Positions 40,489 to 49,829 of a stretch of 64,000 nucleotides of DNA are shown here, in pieces. Positions within the stretch are counted from its first letter, which is position 1. Each line of letters begins with the position of its first letter. Source of the stretch: Planobacterium oryzisoli (GTDB taxonomy: Bacteria > Bacteroidota > Bacteroidia > Flavobacteriales > Weeksellaceae); NCBI RefSeq assembly GCF_015354315.1, contig NZ_JADKYY010000006.1, positions 1-64,000 on the forward strand, written 5' to 3'. A program made the position numbers and the translations under genes. Below the pieces are notes generated by a model. It saw only the letters and a list, made by a program, of their open reading frames with translations. It searched no databases and was not told where the DNA came from.

Positions 40489-41901
40489 TTATTTCCAACC
40501 CCCACCCAGAGCCCTGTAGAGCTCTACGCCGGACTGCATCTTTGCGTACTGTGCATTGGATATGGCAAGCTCGGTATTTAGCTGGTTTACCGAAGCGTTG
40601 AGCACTTCCAGATAATTGGCCATCCCGTAGTTGACCAGTTCCTGAGAAAAACCAACACTTTTTTCATACGATTCGAGTTCCTTGCGCTTTACCTGAATGA
40701 ACGCATCCTGAGAGGTATACATCTTTACTGCATCGGAGACTTCCTTGCCGGCTGTAAGAACGGCCTTCTTAAAATTCAGAAGGGCGCGCTCCTGGTTGTA
40801 GAGACTCACCTCATACTGCGTACGGATCTGACGCTTATTCAGTACCGGTTGAAGAAGTCCTGCTGCTACGTTAGCAAAGATGGAATTAGCCGAGAACAGC
40901 TCATCGATATCCACCGACTGCAATCCGGAGCTTCCCGTGATTCGGAGCTGAGGATAGAACTGCGCTTTGGCAGCACGGGAAAGCTCAAAGGCATTTCTTA
41001 GATCGTACTCGGCCATCCGAACATCTGGCCTATTGGCAAGAAGCGCAGAAGGATAACCAAGGTCTACCTCAATTGGTAGATTCTGATTAAAAAGCGAGCC
41101 CCTTGCAATCGCACCCGAAGGCTCACCCTTCAAAAGGCTGATTGTATTTTCTAAAAGCTCAATCTGCACGTCCATACTTACTAGTAGGGCCTGGGCATTA
41201 TATACCAACGCCTGACTTTGCTGTACAGCAACCTCGGTAAGTGTTCCGGCTTCTTTAAGCGCTTTAGTGGTCTCTAGGTTTTTGTTTCGAAGCTCTATGG
41301 TCTGTGTTATGATGCGTTTCTGCTCATCAAAGGTCAGTAGCTGATAGTAGGCACTGGCAATGGCTGCCACAAGATCGCTCTTGATGGCCTGGTGTCCTGA
41401 GACGGTTGAGAGGTAGGAGGCCAGCTGCGCGCGCTCCTGCGCAGCCATCTTGCCCCAAATATCCAGCTCCCAGTTGATGCTGCCCGTAGCGTCGTACTGG
41501 TTGATCTTTCGGCGCTCGCCAATGATTGCCCCAAACTGCGTGTTAAGACTCTGTGTACTAAAGGTATATCCCGGCCCTACATTAATTGTAGGCAGGTACG
41601 CATTTTTACTCTGCTTTAGGTAGGACTCTGCAGAGCCAATATTCTGCAGGGCCATGCGCACATCCAGGTTATTCTCAAGAGCCGTACTTATATGCTGTTG
41701 CAAAAGAGGGTCCGTAAAGAGCGATTTCCAAGGCATCATTCCTATCGAGACGCTGTCCTTAGGAAGCAGATCGGTGCGAAAAAGCGACTGGTCCACCACA
41801 TCTTCCGGTGTCTCGTATTTACTCTGTGCTACGCACGATCCTAGAACCAAAAGAAGCAGGCCTGCAAGTACGAAGGATTTAATTGTATGTAATTGTGTCA
41901 T
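40489..41901 (-). CDS. RND efflux outer membrane factor (NodT/OprM type)
   Basis: The lipoprotein channel connects the inner-membrane pump to the outside. From the start at 41901 a signal peptide leads to a lipobox (LLLLVLGSC), then the TolC-like coiled-coil repeats, e.g. NVGPGYTFSTQSLNTQ and the C-terminal AGKEVSDAVKMY. An upstream ATG (41940) that would overlap the permease is possible. It is the last gene of the adaptor-permease-channel operon. Length (about 470) is normal. Confidence 0.94.
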   Translation of the reverse strand: MTQLHTIKSFVLAGLLLLVLGSCVAQSKYETPEDVVDQSLFRTDLLPKDSVSIGMMPWKSLFTDPLLQQHISTALENNLDVRMALQNIGSAESYLKQSKNAYLPTINVGPGYTFSTQSLNTQFGAIIGERRKINQYDATGSINWELDIWGKMAAQERAQLASYLSTVSGHQAIKSDLVAAIASAYYQLLTFDEQKRIITQTIELRNKNLETTKALKEAGTLTEVAVQQSQALVYNAQALLVSMDVQIELLENTISLLKGEPSGAIARGSLFNQNLPIEVDLGYPSALLANRPDVRMAEYDLRNAFELSRAAKAQFYPQLRITGSSGLQSVDIDELFSANSIFANVAAGLLQPVLNKRQIRTQYEVSLYNQERALLNFKKAVLTAGKEVSDAVKMYTSQDAFIQVKRKELESYEKSVGFSQELVNYGMANYLEVLNASVNQLNTELAISNAQYAKMQSGVELYRALGGGWK

Positions 41902-41932
41902 TGCTGTGTGTTTAATACTATGGGAATCCGTC

Positions 41933-44900
41933 TTACTCATTGAGATGGATTTCCTTGGTTTTTAAAGGACTGATCTTTTCCTGCAGCCACTGGAAGATGG
42001 CAAAAAGCACTGGGATGGCCAAAAGACCAAAGAGTGTTCCTATAAGTAGTCCTGCTGCTGCGCCCGTACCAATGGAGCGGTTCCCAACCATTCCAATCCC
42101 ACTGGCAAACACCAAAGGAAGCATTCCGAAAATAAAGGCAAAGGAGGTCATAAGAATAGGTCGTAGACGTGCCTTTGCTGCATTGATTGCAGACATGGCA
42201 ATACTCTCCCCTCTTCTTCTTCTCTGCAAGGCAAATTCCACGATAAGGATTGCATTCTTGGCCAAAAGTCCAATGAGCATGATAATGGCAATCTGAAAGT
42301 AGATATTGTTTTCCAGCCCCATGATTCTCTGTCCGAAGAAGGCTCCTACTACACCAAGAGGTAGGGAAACGATCACCGCAAGAGGAAGTACATAACTCTC
42401 GTACTGCGCCGCAAGAATAAAATACACAAAAAGGAAACTCAGTAAAAAGACGAGATACGTCTGGGATCCTGCGGTCATTTCCTCTTTGGTAAGCCCTGTG
42501 AACTCCACTTCGTAGTCTACCGGAAGGGAGGAGGATGCCACCTCCTGGATGGCCTGGATCGCATCCCCGGTGGAATATCCCGGGTTGTTGGATCCACTCA
42601 CCCCTACCGAGGTAAAGAGGTTGTATCTAGAGATGGACTGCGGCCCAAAGGTGCGTTCCAGAGTAACAAACTGGGAGAGTGGCGTCATTACTCCACTCTC
42701 GGTACGTACATAGAGTTTTCCAAGGTCTGCGGCCGAGGCGCGGTCCTGAGGCAATGCCTGGATCATCACACGGAACTGCTTGCCGTACTTAGTAAAGTCG
42801 GTCGAATAAATTCCCCCGATATACCCCTGCATGGCACTTAAAATACTGTTTACCGAAACGCCCACATCCTTTGCGCGCGGTACATTAATCACCATTTCGT
42901 ACTGCGGATAATTCGTATTGAAGGAGGTAGAGGCAAACTGTATCTCCGGACGCTTCATAAGCTCTGCAGTAAAGGCCTGTGCAGTAGTATTGAGCTGGTT
43001 TAAGTCGCCACCCGACTTATCCAAAAGTTCGAAGTTAAACCCTTCGCTCTGTCCAAATCCTGGAACACTAGGCGGAGAGAAAAAAATGATTTTGGCATCG
43101 GGATATTTTGAGGCTAGTCCAAAGAGCTTACCGGTGATCACCTCTACGGTTTGCTCATCCCCGCGCTCATCAAACGGTTTAAGCTTGATGAAGGCCTGCC
43201 CTACGTTGGATCCGGAGCCAGACATAAATCCACGGCTTGCCGTAAAGGTGACGTTTAGTACCCCGTCGATGCCACGCGCCTCTTTTTGAAGGTCCTTCAA
43301 TATCGCGTAGGTACGCTCCATGGAAGCTCCCGGAGGAAGCTGCACATCGGTAAATATGATTCCTCGGTCTTCCTTAGGAATGAAACCGGTAGGCATCGTT
43401 GCACTTGCCCACCAGAAGGTAAGGGCCCCGGCGGCAAAAATCACTAAAGTCACCCACTTATGGCGAAGAAGATATACAAAAGAGCGTCCGTAACGGTTGG
43501 TTGCCGTATGAAAGCCCGCGTTGAATTTGTAAAAGAATTTATCCTTAAAGTTCATCTCGCTGTACTGCTTTTGTGCATGGTGCGTTGGCTTTAAAAGCAG
43601 TGCGCAAAGCACCGGCGAGAGCGTAAGGGCATTAACGGCCGAGATAAGGATGGCTATAATCAGGGTGATACCGAACTGCTGATAGAATACCCCAGTAGGA
43701 CCCTGCAGGAACGTAACGGGAATAAACACCGCAGCCATTACAAGCGTAATAGAGATAATTGCTCCTGTGATCTCATCCATAGCCTGAACGGTGGCTCTCT
43801 TGGCATCGTCAATACCGTGCTCTAATTTGGCATGGACCGCTTCGACCACCACGATGGCATCGTCCACCACAATCCCGATGGCAAGCACCAAAGCAAAGAG
43901 CGTGAGAAGGTTTAGGGAGTAGCCTAGAAGATTTAAAAAGAAAAAGGTCCCAATGATCGATACCGGAACGGCAATGGCAGGGATAAGGGTAGAGCGAAGG
44001 TCTTGGAGGAAAATAAAAACCACCAGAAACACCAGTATGAAGGCCTCGATAAGTGTAGTGATTACCTTACCTATGGAGGCAGTTAAGAATTCGTTGGTAT
44101 CAAAGTTAATCGTATAGCCAATGCCTTCCGGGAAAGTACCTTGCGCCTCCTGGAGGTAGGTATTAATCTCTCCGATGATTTCCTGGGCGTTGGATCCCGG
44201 AGTCTGGAAGATACCCATGGAAATGGAGCGCCTTCCGTTGTTCTCTCCTATACCGGTATAGGAAAGCGCATCGAGATCCACCTTAGCAACGTCCTTGAGT
44301 CGCAGGTACTGACCCCCTCCAAGGCTACGGACAATGATGTTCTCGTACTCCTCTACCTCCTGGAATTTTCCTTTATAGGTGATTACATACTGAAAGGAAG
44401 TTCCGTCGTTCTGGCCCAGCTGCCCTGCAGCGGCCTCGCGGCTCTGCTCATTGATGGCTGCCGAGACCTCTGAAGGTTCCACCCCGTAGGAGGCCATCTT
44501 CTGAGGATCAAGCCATATACGCATCGCATAGGTCTTTCCTCCAAATGCCATGGCATCACCAACCCCATTGACCCTCTTAAGGGCAGGGATGACGTTGATA
44601 TTGATATAGTTCTGAAGCCATACCTCATCCAAAGCGGGATTGTCGGTATAGAACGAGAGAAACATCAGGGCACTGGTTTGTTGTTTTTGCGTAACTACCC
44701 CCGCTCTGGTCACATCGGAAGGAAGCAGCGGCAGTGCCCGCTGTACCTTATTCTGAACGTTCACTGCGGCAATATCGGGATCGATGCCCTGCTTGAAGAA
44801 GATCTGTATGGAGGCCGATCCGTCGTTGCCGGCGGAGGAGCTGATGTAGTCCATGCCTTCCACCCCATTGACCTGTTCTTCAATTGGGATTACCACGGAG

Positions 44901-45076
44901 TTCATCACAGTCTGCGCATTGGCTCCGGTGTAATTGGCGGAAATCCGTACCGTTGGAGGCGCAATGTCGGGATATTGGGTTACCGGCAGAGCGAGAAGTC
45001 CCAGGATCCCCAAAATGACAATCATAATGGAAATCACGGTAGAGAGCACCGGCCGGTCAATAAATTTTTTAATCAT
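41933..45076 (-). CDS. RND multidrug efflux permease (AcrB/HAE1 family)
   Basis: The 1047-residue protein has twelve membrane helices in two halves with large periplasmic loops. The proton-relay motif GIVVDDAIVVVE is intact in the fourth helix, and the early region MIKKFIDRPVLSTVISIMIV is typical. It expels drugs, bile acids or dyes in trimeric form, powered by proton influx. It lies between the adaptor gene (upstream, 62 bp) and the channel gene (overlapping or 31 bp). The specificity is unknown. Confidence 0.96.
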   Translation of the reverse strand: MIKKFIDRPVLSTVISIMIVILGILGLLALPVTQYPDIAPPTVRISANYTGANAQTVMNSVVIPIEEQVNGVEGMDYISSSAGNDGSASIQIFFKQGIDPDIAAVNVQNKVQRALPLLPSDVTRAGVVTQKQQTSALMFLSFYTDNPALDEVWLQNYININVIPALKRVNGVGDAMAFGGKTYAMRIWLDPQKMASYGVEPSEVSAAINEQSREAAAGQLGQNDGTSFQYVITYKGKFQEVEEYENIIVRSLGGGQYLRLKDVAKVDLDALSYTGIGENNGRRSISMGIFQTPGSNAQEIIGEINTYLQEAQGTFPEGIGYTINFDTNEFLTASIGKVITTLIEAFILVFLVVFIFLQDLRSTLIPAIAVPVSIIGTFFFLNLLGYSLNLLTLFALVLAIGIVVDDAIVVVEAVHAKLEHGIDDAKRATVQAMDEITGAIISITLVMAAVFIPVTFLQGPTGVFYQQFGITLIIAILISAVNALTLSPVLCALLLKPTHHAQKQYSEMNFKDKFFYKFNAGFHTATNRYGRSFVYLLRHKWVTLVIFAAGALTFWWASATMPTGFIPKEDRGIIFTDVQLPPGASMERTYAILKDLQKEARGIDGVLNVTFTASRGFMSGSGSNVGQAFIKLKPFDERGDEQTVEVITGKLFGLASKYPDAKIIFFSPPSVPGFGQSEGFNFELLDKSGGDLNQLNTTAQAFTAELMKRPEIQFASTSFNTNYPQYEMVINVPRAKDVGVSVNSILSAMQGYIGGIYSTDFTKYGKQFRVMIQALPQDRASAADLGKLYVRTESGVMTPLSQFVTLERTFGPQSISRYNLFTSVGVSGSNNPGYSTGDAIQAIQEVASSSLPVDYEVEFTGLTKEEMTAGSQTYLVFLLSFLFVYFILAAQYESYVLPLAVIVSLPLGVVGAFFGQRIMGLENNIYFQIAIIMLIGLLAKNAILIVEFALQRRRRGESIAMSAINAAKARLRPILMTSFAFIFGMLPLVFASGIGMVGNRSIGTGAAAGLLIGTLFGLLAIPVLFAIFQWLQEKISPLKTKEIHLNE

Positions 45077-45138
45077 AGTACACGGTTATTATCTGTAGAT
45101 CCAGGACTTATGCAGCAGTCCTTTAAGGAGAAAAAAGC

Positions 45139-46374
45139 TTAGTTGTCAAACATCGGGGTGATTCCTTTCAAAATATCGTCAAAGCGTTTAGGCTGCGGTT
45201 TGACTGGGGTATTGGGTCTTAGTGTACCTACACCTTCGGCTACCACCGTCTCTCCTTTTTTTACTCCGCTTTCAATCACTGCCATGTTGGATACCCGGTC
45301 AATTATTTTCACTGCGGTATTGCGCGCCGTATCTTTCTCCACTTTATATACATAGGTCAGGCCCTGCTGCTCGTACGTAGCGGTCTCAGGTACTACCAGT
45401 ACGCCACTGTAGAGCTTGGGAACGCGAATGGTTCCGGTATTTCCGTTCGAAAGCAGTTTTTGCGGATTAGGAAGCGATACGCGGAACTGAATGGTTCCCG
45501 TCGTTGCATCGATCTGACCCGTTACGGCCTTGATGGTTCCTTTCTCCCGGTAGACCTCCCCATTGGCAAGTACCAGTTCTACTGCAGGCATGTTCTTTAG
45601 CTTCTCGGCCAAAGTGGCTCCGTAGGAATTCTTAAGAAAGTCCAGGTACTCACTCTCGTTCATGGAAAAATAGGCATAGAGTTCCGAGGTGTCCGATACG
45701 GTGGTAATAGCCGTAGGATCGGAAGGTCCTACAAGGCTTCCCGTGCGCATGTTGATTTTTCCGACCACTCCGGAAATAGGAGCCCGAATGATTGAATAGT
45801 TGATATTTTCCTGTGCCCCCTGGTAATTTGCCTGGGCCTGGGAAACCCCTGCCTGGGCTTGGGCACGTGCGGCAACGGCCTGAGAAAGTTGCGCCTGAGC
45901 GCGCGATAGGTTGGCCTGAGCAGTTTGTAGCTGTACGGAGGAAATGATATTCTTCTCAACGAGCGGACGGAGTTTATCTACTTCTACCTGCGCAGCTGCA
46001 ACGGCCGCTTGAGCGGCTTTCACATTGGCTTCTGCAGCGGAAACATTGGAACGGGCCGCTCCCACTCCTGCCCTTGCGGCAGAGGCCGACTGGCTCAGTG
46101 TATTGGTTTCCAGACGAAAAAGCGGTTGGCCGCGCTGTACATACTGTCCTTCATCTACAAGGACTTGGGTAATGTATCCCTGGATCTTGGCGCGGATATC
46201 GTTGTTTATTCTCCCCTCGATGGAGGCAGGAAATGAGGTATAACCTGTCACATTGCGGGTCTCTACCTTTACGGTCGACACGGTTTTGGGACCTTGAGGT
46301 GCTTCCTGCTGCTTTTTGCCACAGGAAAGTACCGTAAGGGAGGTCAGTGCTAAAATAAAAATCGGTTTACTCAT
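45139..46374 (-). CDS. RND efflux periplasmic adaptor (membrane fusion protein)
   Basis: The 411-residue protein begins with a lipoprotein signal (LALTSLTVLSC). Barrel-sandwich halves flank a long coiled coil that is very Ala/Gln-rich (residues 75-190, KAAQAAVAAAQVEVDKL and AVAARAQAQAGVSQ), then come beta-barrel domains. It links permease and channel. It overlaps the regulator gene by 8 bp and precedes the permease, so all four genes are one operon. Confidence 0.95.
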   Translation of the reverse strand: MSKPIFILALTSLTVLSCGKKQQEAPQGPKTVSTVKVETRNVTGYTSFPASIEGRINNDIRAKIQGYITQVLVDEGQYVQRGQPLFRLETNTLSQSASAARAGVGAARSNVSAAEANVKAAQAAVAAAQVEVDKLRPLVEKNIISSVQLQTAQANLSRAQAQLSQAVAARAQAQAGVSQAQANYQGAQENINYSIIRAPISGVVGKINMRTGSLVGPSDPTAITTVSDTSELYAYFSMNESEYLDFLKNSYGATLAEKLKNMPAVELVLANGEVYREKGTIKAVTGQIDATTGTIQFRVSLPNPQKLLSNGNTGTIRVPKLYSGVLVVPETATYEQQGLTYVYKVEKDTARNTAVKIIDRVSNMAVIESGVKKGETVVAEGVGTLRPNTPVKPQPKRFDDILKGITPMFDN

Positions 46375-46831
46375 CGTATAGCTGTCTTAGTGAATTTTCT
46401 ATATTATTTAGGTTATTAGTCAATAGTTCTCGGTAGATCAGAAATTTTTGCTGACTGGCCCCGTCCTGCTCTCCGCGGAAGTCCGATAGGCGGTCTATCA
46501 GCGTTAGTTCTATCTGCAGGCGCCGGACAATCTCCTCAAAACGGATACGTATAAAACGGTCATTCGTGACAAAGTAGCGTTTACGCGAGGCACTGTCTTT
46601 TTCTGCTATGAGCCGGTGCTCGAGTAACAGTTGGAGGCTCGTGGATACGCTAGACTTGGAAGCCTTATAATAGTCCACCAGCTCCTCAAAGCTGATTCCC
46701 TTCCTTTCAAAATCAAAAATAAGCAGTGAATTAATCTTGGCGGCTAGTGGCGGAAGATGAAACACCTCTCCGTAGAAAGAGACCAGGTCCTGGTAGATGG
46801 AGGGCTCCACGGAAAAGGTAAGGTTATTCAT
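46367..46831 (-). CDS. GbsR/MarR-type regulator of the efflux operon
   Basis: The 154-residue protein has a winged helix (ISFEELVDYYKASKSSVSTS, then LQLLLEHRLIAEKD and SRKRYFVT) and a C-terminal helical dimer region. It fits the GbsR-like MarR group. It is the first gene of the operon and overlaps the adaptor by 8 bp. A perfect inverted repeat lies in its promoter, so autorepression of the pump operon is inferred, with relief by an effector. Confidence 0.9.
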   Translation of the reverse strand: MNNLTFSVEPSIYQDLVSFYGEVFHLPPLAAKINSLLIFDFERKGISFEELVDYYKASKSSVSTSLQLLLEHRLIAEKDSASRKRYFVTNDRFIRIRFEEIVRRLQIELTLIDRLSDFRGEQDGASQQKFLIYRELLTNNLNNIENSLRQLYDE

Positions 46832-46855
46832 TGCATACTATTTTTTTGAGAGTGT

Positions 46856-46894
46856 CAAAGATACAAAAATTGGTTCGGTAAATTCCGAACCAAT
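46856..46894 (-). promoter_or_regulatory. Efflux operon promoter and operator
   Basis: Perfect arms ATTGGTTCGG (46869-46878) and CCGAACCAAT (46885-46894) with a 6-bp spacer lie just upstream of the minus-strand -7 box TATCTTTG (46863-46856). A dimeric MarR/GbsR protein is expected to bind such a site and exclude RNA polymerase. The first codon of the regulator lies 25 bp downstream. Confidence 0.65.
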
Positions 46895-46955
46895 CAATAC
46901 GATAGATAAAAAAAATGACCTATTCTGGCAATCTATCCGTGTATAGTTCCTATGG

Positions 46956-47531
46956 TTAACCATGTCGTGGCTCATTTGAAGGTACACTACCTATGACCCG
47001 GCAAGGGTTTCCAACCGCGATGCTGTACGGAGCAATATCTTTAGTAACGACACTTCCAGCCCCGATAACGCTTCCCTTTCCAATCCGTACTCCGGGCACC
47101 ACGTGCACCCCCCCACCTATCCATACATTATCTTCCACCACTATGGGAAGGGCATATTCCAAGCCCCTGGCTCGCTGCTCGTACTCCAGAGGATGGCCCG
47201 AGGTATAGAAGCCACACGAAGGGCCCACAAAGACGTTGTCTCCAAAATAGACCGGCGCGGCATCAAGAATAACCAAGTGGTGGTTGGAATAGAAATTTTT
47301 ACCCAGATGGATGTTGTAGCCGTAATCGCAGTAAAAAGGCTGCTCGATGGTGGCTTCGCCCTTGCACGTTCCCACAATAAGTTCAAGTAGCCTGGAGCGC
47401 TCCCAAAGCCGGGAAGGAGAAAGCTGGTTGTATGCATGGCAATGCTCCTTGCACTGCTGTCTTTGCTCAAGAAGCATTCTATCCATGGGATCGTAAAGCA
47501 AGCCCTCAGTCAATTTTTCTTTCTCGGTCAC
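46956..47531 (-). CDS. Sugar O-acetyltransferase (maltose/galactoside acetyltransferase type)
   Basis: The 191-residue protein has the Maa-type N-terminus (MTEKEKLTEGLLYDPMDRML) and left-handed beta-helix hexapeptide repeats (VFVGPSCGFYTSGHPLEYEQ and VEDNVWIGGGVHVVPGVRIG). His in TSGHPL is the expected catalytic base. It acetylates sugars from acetyl-CoA. Its start overlaps the end of the GNAT gene by 4 bp, suggesting co-translation. Confidence 0.93.
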   Translation of the reverse strand: MTEKEKLTEGLLYDPMDRMLLEQRQQCKEHCHAYNQLSPSRLWERSRLLELIVGTCKGEATIEQPFYCDYGYNIHLGKNFYSNHHLVILDAAPVYFGDNVFVGPSCGFYTSGHPLEYEQRARGLEYALPIVVEDNVWIGGGVHVVPGVRIGKGSVIGAGSVVTKDIAPYSIAVGNPCRVIGSVPSNEPRHG

Positions 47532-48061
47532 AGCAGTGGTGTTTTAGTGAATACCTTTTCAAAGGCTCGGCGGGGCGAGCCCCGAAATTCTACCTCCCCG
47601 CAGTACCGGTAGCCTAAACTATCGAAGAGATGGAGCATAGGCAGGTTATCAAAATTAGTGTCTACCCGAATCGATACCGCGTCGTGCTGCTGAGAAATGC
47701 GCTCAGCTTCCTGAAGCATTCTTCGCGCATACCCTCTACCCAGATGCGCAGTTGCTACCGCCACGCGGTGTACCACGTAGAAGGGACCCGAGGTAAGCCA
47801 TTTGCCTTCAATTAATTCGTAGGCGGGTTCGTAGTTGTAAATCAGAGCAAAGTACCCCACCGTTTCCTCCTCGGTGCAAAGTACAATGCCTTCCCTTTTG
47901 GCGATGTCCTCTTCTATGGATTCCTTTTTGGGGTATCCGTCTTGCCACTGCAAGGATCCCTCCGCCTTTCGGCGCTCCTTGGCCGCGCGAATAAGTTCCC
48001 AGATTGTTGGGGAATCGGAAGGTTCTGCCAAGCGGAAATAAAGAGAGGAGGAAGTATTCAT
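47528..48061 (-). CDS. GNAT-family N-acetyltransferase
   Basis: Starting from MNTSSSLYFRLAEPSD (ATG at 48061), the protein has the GNAT core VATAHLGRGYARRMLQEAE and the C-terminal LHLFDSLGYRYCGEVEF. An in-frame start at 48100 is less likely. It ends in a 4-bp overlap with the sugar O-acetyltransferase gene. The substrate is unknown. Confidence 0.88.
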   Translation of the reverse strand: MNTSSSLYFRLAEPSDSPTIWELIRAAKERRKAEGSLQWQDGYPKKESIEEDIAKREGIVLCTEEETVGYFALIYNYEPAYELIEGKWLTSGPFYVVHRVAVATAHLGRGYARRMLQEAERISQQHDAVSIRVDTNFDNLPMLHLFDSLGYRYCGEVEFRGSPRRAFEKVFTKTPLL

Positions 48062-48119
48062 GGTAGTAAAGTTACTAAGCCTTAGCACAATAATAAGCAC
48101 TAGGCCCTAAATTTTAACA

Positions 48120-48149
48120 CAAAAAAAAACGGAGCGCCCAAACGCTCCG
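48120..48149 (-). terminator. Terminator of the DUF2007 gene
   Basis: CGGAGCG (48130-48136) and CGCTCCG (48143-48149) form a GC-rich stem, followed on the minus strand by nine or more T's (48129-48120). Confidence 0.87.
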
Positions 48150-48190
48150 GAGAAAAAAGTAGTAAAATTTAAAATTATGAAATATTTGGG

Positions 48191-48427
48191 TTAATGCTGT
48201 GTAGACCGGACCTCGGCGATCCAGGGGTCTATGATATCAAAGGCCTTCTGTTCCTCGCTAAGGGGTACCATAATCTTAAGCGTGGTAGCCGTAGGCGTAG
48301 TGGTAAAGGTCATGTACTTGTTCTCCACCGTATTATGTATACCTACCTCATCAAGTTTGGATTTCACTAGTTGAATTTCTTGGGGTATCTCACTTTCAAA
48401 AACGGATACTCTGGTTTTTCTGTCCAT
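48191..48427 (-). CDS. DUF2007-family small protein
   Basis: The 78-residue protein (RVSVFESEIPQEIQLVKSKL, then VGIHNTVENKY and LKIMVPLSEEQKAFDII) fits the DUF2007 family, which has a PII-like fold and is thought to bind a ligand or take part in signalling. No partner gene identifies its role. It has its own terminator. Confidence 0.85.
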   Translation of the reverse strand: MDRKTRVSVFESEIPQEIQLVKSKLDEVGIHNTVENKYMTFTTTPTATTLKIMVPLSEEQKAFDIIDPWIAEVRSTQH

Positions 48428-48511
48428 ACTATTCCTGTTTTATTAGATACCAATATACAAAAAATATGTTAAATTTTGCCAATAACCCCAACCAAATGTT
48501 TGCTTTTTTTT

Positions 48512-49807
48512 CTAGTTTTCAGCTGCTTGCCTTTCGTATTTTTCCTTATACCGCTCGTAGAGCTCCTTCTGCTGGTTGTGCAGAATAATTTCTCTACCGT
48601 CAATGAAGGCATGGGTAAGCTGGTTGGTAAGCTGGTCGAGTGCATCCCCTTCCGAGAGAAATAACGTCGCGCTTTTACCCACTTCTATTGAGCCGTATTT
48701 TTTTTCTATGCCCAGCATTCGGGCCAGGTTGATAGTGATACTCTCCAAAGCCTTTTCCTTGTCGAGTCCGTAGGCCGCAGTAGTTCCTGCAAGGAAAGGA
48801 AGGTTCCTGGAATCCGAGAAGTCCTTCCGTGCGCTGTAGTCCAGTCCATGAAGAATCCCCTTGGAGGCTACCAGGGCAGCAAACTCGTAAGGAAGTCTTG
48901 GGGAATCGCTCTCTGAGGAAGGAAGTGAATGGGGATTAGTCACAATAAGGGGCAGTCCGCTCTTTTTGATCTCGTCCAGTACGGGCACTAGCCTTGAACC
49001 TCCAAGCAGAACCGTGTGCCTAATACCGTTTTGTTTGGCAAACTGGATGGCTTCCAGGGCTTCGTTCGGACCGGCTACATCAATAAAAAGCCGCTTTTCT
49101 CCAGAGAATACTGGTAGGATGGCTTCCAGCTTATAGTCCTTGATACCACTGCCCGGGCGGTACACCTTAGCGCGGGTAAAAAGGCTCTGGAGCTCTAAGA
49201 GATTGTCCCGACGCCTGTCGGAGAGTTCCTTACTTCGCTTTTCGTCGGCAAGGGTTCTTTGCTCCGGCCAGTTTAGATGCAAAACATTGTCCTTCGCCAC
49301 GGCCGCATCCTCCCAATTCCAGCCGTCCAGATGCAGTACGGAGGAGGTGCCCTTCAAAAGACCACGCTCCATTACCGGTTGGGCCAGAAGCACGCCGTTG
49401 GTACGCACGGTAGGAATCACGTGGGAATCGGTATTAAAAGCAATGAGTGTCCGTACTTCGGGCATGAATTCATTGGTTTCCACAAAGTCCACGGTGGCTT
49501 TGGTGGAACTCACCTCCACCAGTCCCAGAGAATTATTAACCAGGATCAGTCCTGGATAGAGGTGCTTTCCTTTGGCCTCGATCACCCGAGCTCCTTTAGG
49601 AATACCCTGGTTGATGCCGGTAATAATGCCCTTGTCAAACACCAGAGTGGCGTTGGGAAGCACGCTTCCTGCAGCCGTATGGATGGTAGCACCCGTAATA
49701 GCGATCGCACCACTTTGCACAGGTGCGGGTTTGGGCCGCTGGGCCTGCAGAAAAGCCGCACTGAGCGATGTCAGTAGTAAAGTTAAAATAGTGTTATAGT
49801 GTTTCAT
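48512..49807 (-). CDS. Secreted amidohydrolase-like protein lacking the HxH metal motif
   Basis: The 431-residue protein has a signal peptide (TILTLLLTSLSAAFLQAQ) and an amidohydrolase barrel (GKHLYPGLILVNNSLGLVEV and GHEVG-like turns). The place of the metal-binding HxH is filled by VNNSLG, and no clear metal site is seen. It may be a non-catalytic homologue or a subunit of the larger amidohydrolase gene 22 bp upstream. It resembles the N-terminal half of that protein. Confidence 0.82.
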   Translation of the reverse strand: MKHYNTILTLLLTSLSAAFLQAQRPKPAPVQSGAIAITGATIHTAAGSVLPNATLVFDKGIITGINQGIPKGARVIEAKGKHLYPGLILVNNSLGLVEVSSTKATVDFVETNEFMPEVRTLIAFNTDSHVIPTVRTNGVLLAQPVMERGLLKGTSSVLHLDGWNWEDAAVAKDNVLHLNWPEQRTLADEKRSKELSDRRRDNLLELQSLFTRAKVYRPGSGIKDYKLEAILPVFSGEKRLFIDVAGPNEALEAIQFAKQNGIRHTVLLGGSRLVPVLDEIKKSGLPLIVTNPHSLPSSESDSPRLPYEFAALVASKGILHGLDYSARKDFSDSRNLPFLAGTTAAYGLDKEKALESITINLARMLGIEKKYGSIEVGKSATLFLSEGDALDQLTNQLTHAFIDGREIILHNQQKELYERYKEKYERQAAEN

Positions 49808-49829
49808 CTTGCTTTTTTAGATTAATGGA

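Noticed and set aside
40277-40498. Minus-strand frame of 73 codons spanning the tRNA region
   Set aside because: It reads through tRNA-Ala and both neighbouring terminators. The GFESRIL-type peptide is the typical artefact of translating a tRNA.
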